A DNA stretch of 64,000 nt, taken from the NCBI GenBank assembly GCA_002402465.1, contig DHFW01000054.1:3673-67672 (forward strand), given 5' to 3'. The position numbers were made by a program, and so were the translations under genes. Shown one piece after another: positions 60,106 through 64,000 of this stretch. The notes under the pieces are model-generated. The model was given only the letters and a program-made list of their open reading frames with translations. It was not told the origin of the DNA and made no database searches. This DNA comes from Bacteroidales bacterium UBA4814 (GTDB taxonomy: Bacteria; Bacteroidota; Bacteroidia; Bacteroidales; UBA7960). Positions within the stretch are counted from its first letter, which is position 1, and each line of letters begins with the position of its first letter.

Positions 60106-60951
60106 ATGCGAGTTGCTCCCGGTGGTTTTAATATGTTGCCCTTTGTCGTAAAGAATCTGCTGATAATAAACGGTTTGTTCTTTCTGGCAACCATAGGTTT
60201 CCTGACTACTTTTAATATTGACCTGTACCGGGTTTTTGGGCTCCATTTTTTCGGGGCTACCGATTTTAAGCCATTTCAGCTGGTTACCTACATGTTTATG
60301 CATGGTAACTTTACTCATTTGTTTTTCAATATGTTTGCCCTTTGGATGTTTGGCAATTTGCTGGAAAACGTATGGGGGCCCAAAAGGTTTCTGATCTATT
60401 ATTTTGTGACGGGTTTCGGAGCAGCCGTTATTCATTACTTGGTGGTTTACTGGCAGATGTGGCCCACCCTGCAAGCCATTAATCAGTTCTTGCAAAACCC
60501 CTCTAACGATGCCTTGCAGGCCTTCGTAAACTCAGAGCATCTCAAGGTAATTAGCTACGATATCCAGACCAATTTTGAGCTTTTCAGGCGCGACTATAAT
60601 GCGCTTATTGGCAGCAATCCCCAGGAAGCTTTGGTGAGGGCCATCAACTTCATGAACCAGTACCGGGTCGATTTCATGAATGCCCCGGTGGTGGTGGGTG
60701 CTTCGGGGGCCGTGTTTGGTATTTTGCTGGCTTTTGGCATGCTTTTTCCCAATTCGCTCATTTACCTGTTTTTTGCCATTCCTATTAAGGCAAAATATTT
60801 TGTAATGATATATGGTGCCATGGAACTTTACTTTGGTATTGCCGGGCGTGCCGGTGACAATGTGGCCCACTTTGCTCACCTGGGTGGGATGATCTTTGGT
60901 TACTTCCTTATTCGATACTGGCGTAAAAAGATGAACAGAAATTTTTTTTAG
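60106..60951 (+). CDS. Rhomboid family intramembrane serine protease
   Basis: Cleaves membrane proteins within the bilayer. The 281 residues have six-helix rhomboid topology; ATG 60133 is an alternative start. Landmarks are HGNFTHLFFNMFALWMFG near 65-83, the catalytic Ser in GASGAVFG (about 200) and the catalytic His in AHFAHLGG (about 258). Between them lies a loop of about 70 residues (about 120-190), longer than in GlpG. The paralogue at 60978 follows by 26 bp. The substrate is unknown. Confidence 0.92.
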   Translation: MRVAPGGFNMLPFVVKNLLIINGLFFLATIGFLTTFNIDLYRVFGLHFFGATDFKPFQLVTYMFMHGNFTHLFFNMFALWMFGNLLENVWGPKRFLIYYFVTGFGAAVIHYLVVYWQMWPTLQAINQFLQNPSNDALQAFVNSEHLKVISYDIQTNFELFRRDYNALIGSNPQEALVRAINFMNQYRVDFMNAPVVVGASGAVFGILLAFGMLFPNSLIYLFFAIPIKAKYFVMIYGAMELYFGIAGRAGDNVAHFAHLGGMIFGYFLIRYWRKKMNRNFF

Positions 60952-60977
60952 GGCGGTTTCAAAAATATAGCTAGATT

Positions 60978-61862
60978 ATGCTCGATGAACTGAAACATTT
61001 TTTTCTTAAAGGCTCAGTGCTTGCCAGGCTTATTGGCATCAACCTGCTGGTTTTTCTGCTGGTAAATGTGGTGCGTCTTTTCTTTTTCCTTTTGAACATA
61101 CAGGGTGCCGGTGAAGTAATTACCAACTGGCTGGGTGTTTCGTCAAATCCTGCAGTGATTTTGACACGGCCGTGGACCCTTTTCACTTATATGTTTCTTC
61201 ACTTCGATTTTTTTCACATACTGTTCAATATGTTTATGCTGTACGTGGGAGGAAGGCTCTTCAGCGATTTTATCGGAGCAGGCAGGCTCACGGTTACCTA
61301 CATTTTGGGTGGCCTTACCGGGGCTCTTTTCTTCATACTCGCGTTCAATTTTTTTCCGGTTTTTGGCCAAGTGCGCTCTCTTGCTGTAGCTTTAGGGGCT
61401 TCAGCTTCGGTGCTGGCCATTTTTGTTGCCATCGCGGTATATATGCCCAATTACCAGCTTCCATTGCTCCTCATTGGCCGTGTGAAGTTGAAATATATTG
61501 CGCTGGTTTTTGTATTGATCGATATACTAAGTATTGAGAGGGGCAATCCCGGAGGTCATATTGCCCATCTGGGTGGCGCTTTCTGGGGGCTGGCCTACGC
61601 CAGGTTGCTGCAGGCAGGCAAAGACCCTGCAGGTGCCATCAACAAATGGATCAAGCCTCTGGGAAGATTTTTTTCAGGAAAACCCCGGATGCGGGTAAAG
61701 TATACCAAAGCCAGGCCGCTCTCCGATGAGCAGTACAATGATCAGCGAGCCGAACGTCAGAAAGAAATTGATCGCATCCTCGATAAAATTTCGCAAAGCG
61801 GTTACGACAGCCTTACCACAAGTGAAAAGGAAATGCTTTTTAAAATGGGAGGAAAAAACTAA
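60978..61862 (+). CDS. Rhomboid-like protein with DUF6576 tail
   Basis: A second rhomboid of 294 residues, collinear with the first. The His motif HIAHLGGAFWG (about 193-203) is intact. The serine motif is GASASVLAIF (about 140-149), with Ala in place of the usual Gly of GxSG; Ser is kept. The C-terminal soluble extension (about 235-294, RPLSDEQYNDQRAERQK and KISQSGYDSLTTSEKEM) matches DUF6576. It may be active or an inactive partner of the first rhomboid. It probably forms one transcript with it. Confidence 0.9.
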   Translation: MLDELKHFFLKGSVLARLIGINLLVFLLVNVVRLFFFLLNIQGAGEVITNWLGVSSNPAVILTRPWTLFTYMFLHFDFFHILFNMFMLYVGGRLFSDFIGAGRLTVTYILGGLTGALFFILAFNFFPVFGQVRSLAVALGASASVLAIFVAIAVYMPNYQLPLLLIGRVKLKYIALVFVLIDILSIERGNPGGHIAHLGGAFWGLAYARLLQAGKDPAGAINKWIKPLGRFFSGKPRMRVKYTKARPLSDEQYNDQRAERQKEIDRILDKISQSGYDSLTTSEKEMLFKMGGKN

Positions 61863-61877
61863 CAAAAGACTTTTGCT

Positions 61878-63029
61878 GTGGCCAGTCGCAAAAAAAAGAT
61901 ATCGTTTGCCGGCAAAGTGCTGCTGATCATCAATGCGGGCTTCGCCTTGTTGTTGCTCCTCTCCTACATGGCCTCCTACATAAGCCCCGGGGTTTTTTGG
62001 CCCATGGCTTTCCTGGGACTGGCCTACCCTGCCCTGCTTTTCATAAATATTGGATTCATTGGCCTTTGGCTGGTTTTCAGGCGATGGTATTTTTTGGTTT
62101 CGCTACTGTCAATTCTATTCGGTTATCAGCATGTTGGAAATCTTTTTCAATGGAATAACACCAGTAAAAGCCTGCCGGAGCAAGGCCTGAATTTGAAGGT
62201 GCTGAGCTATAATGTCAGAAATTTCGACCTCTACAACTACGGGCCTGGCTGGACGCTTAATTTCGTCAATCGCAATAATATTTATAATTACCTCACCAGG
62301 GAAGATTACGATATTATTTTTTTTCAGGAATTTGTGCACGATCGTACCAGGAAGTTCAAAACCCTGGACACTTTGCCTACTTTCATAAGGGCCAGGCATG
62401 CCCATTTCGAATATACCCGCTCCTCAAAAGATGTCAATTTTTTTGGGCTGGCCACTTTCAGCGTCTATCCCATTGTAAATAAAGGCAAAATTCTTTTCGA
62501 GACCGATGCAGGAAGTCTATGTATCTTTACAGATTTAAAGATAGGTTATGATACCATCAGGGTTTACAACCTTCATTTAGAGTCAATCGGTCTGAGTGAG
62601 GAGGATCATATGTTTGTGGAAAACATGATCAATATTACGCAGGGCAGTGAGGATCAGAAATTTGGCGAGCACGGACGCCGTATCATTGCCCGTTTGCGCA
62701 GGGCTTTTGAAAGCCGGGCAGCGCAAGCCGAAGCCGTTGCCGAACACATTTGCCAGAGTCCGTATCCCGTAATTCTTGGAGGGGATTTTAACGACACTCC
62801 GTCTTCTTACGTGTACTACAAGATGTCGCGACAATTGAACGATGCTTTTAAAAGCGGCCGGGGCATGGGCCGGACTTACATTGGCGCCATACCCAGTTTC
62901 AGAATTGATTATATTATGCACAGCAGCGAGTTTAAAGCCTTTAACTACTTGACCGGCAATGAGAAATACTCTGATCACTACCCGATAAGTGTGTTACTGA
63001 ACTGGCCTTATGCCGATCCCATTCCCTGA
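61878..63029 (+). CDS. Endonuclease/exonuclease/phosphatase family protein
   Basis: A 383-residue membrane-anchored EEP-fold protein. I accept the GTG 61878 start (MASRKKKISFAGKVLLIIN) because it gives a basic lead before the three N-terminal helices (about 12-90). The catalytic domain has LKVLSYNVRNFDLYNYG near 110, the metal Glu in FFQEF near 151, GGDFNDTPSS near 297 and SDHYPISVLL at the end. A phosphodiesterase or phosphatase is likely; the substrate is unknown. It follows the rhomboid pair by 15 bp. Confidence 0.9.
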   Translation: MASRKKKISFAGKVLLIINAGFALLLLLSYMASYISPGVFWPMAFLGLAYPALLFINIGFIGLWLVFRRWYFLVSLLSILFGYQHVGNLFQWNNTSKSLPEQGLNLKVLSYNVRNFDLYNYGPGWTLNFVNRNNIYNYLTREDYDIIFFQEFVHDRTRKFKTLDTLPTFIRARHAHFEYTRSSKDVNFFGLATFSVYPIVNKGKILFETDAGSLCIFTDLKIGYDTIRVYNLHLESIGLSEEDHMFVENMINITQGSEDQKFGEHGRRIIARLRRAFESRAAQAEAVAEHICQSPYPVILGGDFNDTPSSYVYYKMSRQLNDAFKSGRGMGRTYIGAIPSFRIDYIMHSSEFKAFNYLTGNEKYSDHYPISVLLNWPYADPIP

Positions 63030-63100
63030 TGAATGCTGTTTATAGAATATTTTTTGCGATCTTTATGTCTTATTTTTTTAAAACAATTAAAACCTGAATT

Positions 63101-63568
63101 ATGAAAAGAATCATTGCAGTAGCTTTATTTGTTTTGTTTTTTTTGCAACATTCAAATGCCCAGAATTATAACACTGGTATTGGCATTCGTGGCGGGGTAT
63201 ACAGTGGGGTAACGTTTAAACATTTCATTTCCTCGTACGATGCTTTTGAGCTTGTGGGCGCATTTCATTATCGGGGTCTTTTTCTGGCTGCTATGTACCA
63301 ACGCCATGCCAACGCCTTCGACGTGCCTGGACTGAACTGGCTGTATGGCGGTGGAACCCACCTTGGTTTTTACGATGGTCGCCATCACCCGATTTGGGAT
63401 GTGCCTGGAAATCGCACACAAATCGGTATCAGTGGCATTGTGGGCCTTGAATACAAAATCGATGAGATACCAGTTTCTGTCGGAATTGATCTGATCCCTG
63501 CCCTCGACATTTTTGAGAAGACTCGTATCTGGTTAGGTGGCGGGATTACTGTCCGGTACGTCTTTTAA
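63101..63568 (+). CDS. Small outer membrane barrel-like protein
   Basis: A 155-residue secreted protein with a signal peptide (about 1-20, QHSNAQ). The rest alternates hydrophobic and polar residues in short strands ending on aromatic residues (GIGIRGGVYSGVTFKHF, AFELVGAFHYRGLFLAAM, WLGGGITVRYVF). That suggests an eight-strand or similar barrel. No family was recognised with confidence. It stands between the EEP gene and uvrB and has a terminator after it. Confidence 0.7.
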   Translation: MKRIIAVALFVLFFLQHSNAQNYNTGIGIRGGVYSGVTFKHFISSYDAFELVGAFHYRGLFLAAMYQRHANAFDVPGLNWLYGGGTHLGFYDGRHHPIWDVPGNRTQIGISGIVGLEYKIDEIPVSVGIDLIPALDIFEKTRIWLGGGITVRYVF

Positions 63569-63588
63569 AACGAATTATTGAAAAGCTG

Positions 63589-63620
63589 AAGGGTTACTGG
63601 CCAGGCTGGTAACCCTTTTC
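63589..63620 (+). terminator. Terminator before uvrB
   Basis: AAGGGTTAC (63589-63597) and GTAACCCTT (63609-63617) form a 9 bp stem with a T-rich tail. Confidence 0.82.
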
Positions 63621-63641
63621 TCTTTTTGGGAAAACAATTGT

Positions 63642-63649
63642 TATTTTTG
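63642..63649 (+). promoter_or_regulatory. -7 box (TATTTTTG) for uvrB
   Basis: TATTTTTG lies 15 bp before the uvrB ATG, just after the upstream terminator. Confidence 0.5.
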
Positions 63650-63663
63650 CATAAAAATTCCAC

Positions 63664-64000
63664 ATGCCATTTAAACTAGTTTCTGATTTTTTGCCCACCG
63701 GCGATCAGCCTGATGCCATTGTGCAGCTGACCGAGGGTATCAGGGCCGGACTGCCTGCTCAGACCTTGCTGGGTGTGACAGGTTCGGGCAAAACCTTTAC
63801 CATTGCCAATGTGATCGCACAGCTCAACAAGCCCACGCTGGTGCTGAGCCACAACAAAACGCTGGCTGCTCAGCTCTACAGTGAGTTTAAAAGTTTTTTT
63901 CCGCACAATGCGGTGGAATACTTCGTCTCCTATTACGATTATTATCAACCCGAAGCCTATATACCCTCTACCGATACCTATATCGAAAAGGATCTCTCCA
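63664..64000 (+). CDS. uvrB: Excinuclease ABC subunit B (start only)
   Basis: DNA damage-binding helicase-like subunit of the UvrABC nucleotide-excision repair enzyme. The first 112 residues are in the window; the rest is cut. Visible are GDQPDAIVQLTEGIRAG, Walker A GVTGSGKT near 39-46, LVLSHNKTLAAQLYSEF near 60-76 and the beta-hairpin lead EYFVSYYDYYQPEAYIP near 83-99. These are UvrB-specific. Confidence 0.96.
   Translation, partial: MPFKLVSDFLPTGDQPDAIVQLTEGIRAGLPAQTLLGVTGSGKTFTIANVIAQLNKPTLVLSHNKTLAAQLYSEFKSFFPHNAVEYFVSYYDYYQPEAYIPSTDTYIEKDLS

Overview
This 64 kb window is an ordinary chromosomal stretch from a member of the Bacteroidota, most likely Bacteroidales-like. The evidence is the gene content: an omega subunit of the Bacteroidota type beside bamD, a DUF4835 protein and recN; a full MoxR-DUF58-BatA/B/C/D/E operon; a split transketolase; ECF sigma and TlpA-type proteins; and a SusC/CirA-type TonB-dependent receptor. 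Many intergenic regions also carry the Bacteroidota -7 promoter box TAnnTTTG. Coding density is high. I see no rRNA, tRNA, CRISPR array, prophage or insertion sequence.

Layout. 1-2004: a TonB receptor (minus strand) cut by the window edge, then a 550 bp gene-free region with helically phased ACGT motifs. 2558-4899: a DUF2721 protein, decayed remnants of a membrane protein and a sensor kinase, then bamD and rpoZ. 5093-7752: a DUF4835/PorD-like protein and recN. 7765-14465: fabI, etfB, etfA, two iron-sulfur proteins resembling a split ETF:menaquinone oxidoreductase, and an acyl-CoA dehydrogenase. 14530-21140: clpC, gyrA and a TPR protein. 21337-26177 (minus): FkbM methyltransferase, FabH-like synthase, and a YtrA-type unit of ABC ATPase, permease, GntR repressor and DUF2807 protein with a clear operator. 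26416-35740: glutaminase and the Bat aerotolerance operon. 35846-40689 (minus): a six-gene unit in which a von Willebrand protein lies between the transketolase halves and an ECF sigma factor, a putative anti-sigma protein and a Spy-like protein follow. 40892-48658: a membrane protein, ettA, a cyclic-nucleotide-domain/aspartase fusion, small envelope proteins, a helicase-less RQC-HRDC protein and a DMT transporter. 48755-56878: a class A penicillin-binding protein, a sodium/solute symporter, a PerR-like regulator with katG, a 5'-truncated TlpA gene and a Spy-like protein. 57128-64000: a DUF6580 membrane protein, mutL, two rhomboids, an endonuclease/phosphatase-fold protein, a barrel-like protein and the start of uvrB.

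Physiology inferred from this: a Gram-negative cell with outer membrane assembly and possibly type IX secretion, menaquinone-linked oxidation of acyl-CoA, amino acid deamination (glutaminase, aspartase) and oxygen/peroxide defence (Bat, PerR-like, KatG).

I found no clearly new multi-gene defence or mobile system. The points most worth a second look are the cNMP-domain/aspartase fusion, the split-transketolase/VWA/ECF operon, the split EMO-like electron-transfer module, the self-contained GntR operator-promoter, the phased ACGT array, the RQC-HRDC protein, the altered MutL endonuclease motif and two decayed loci.
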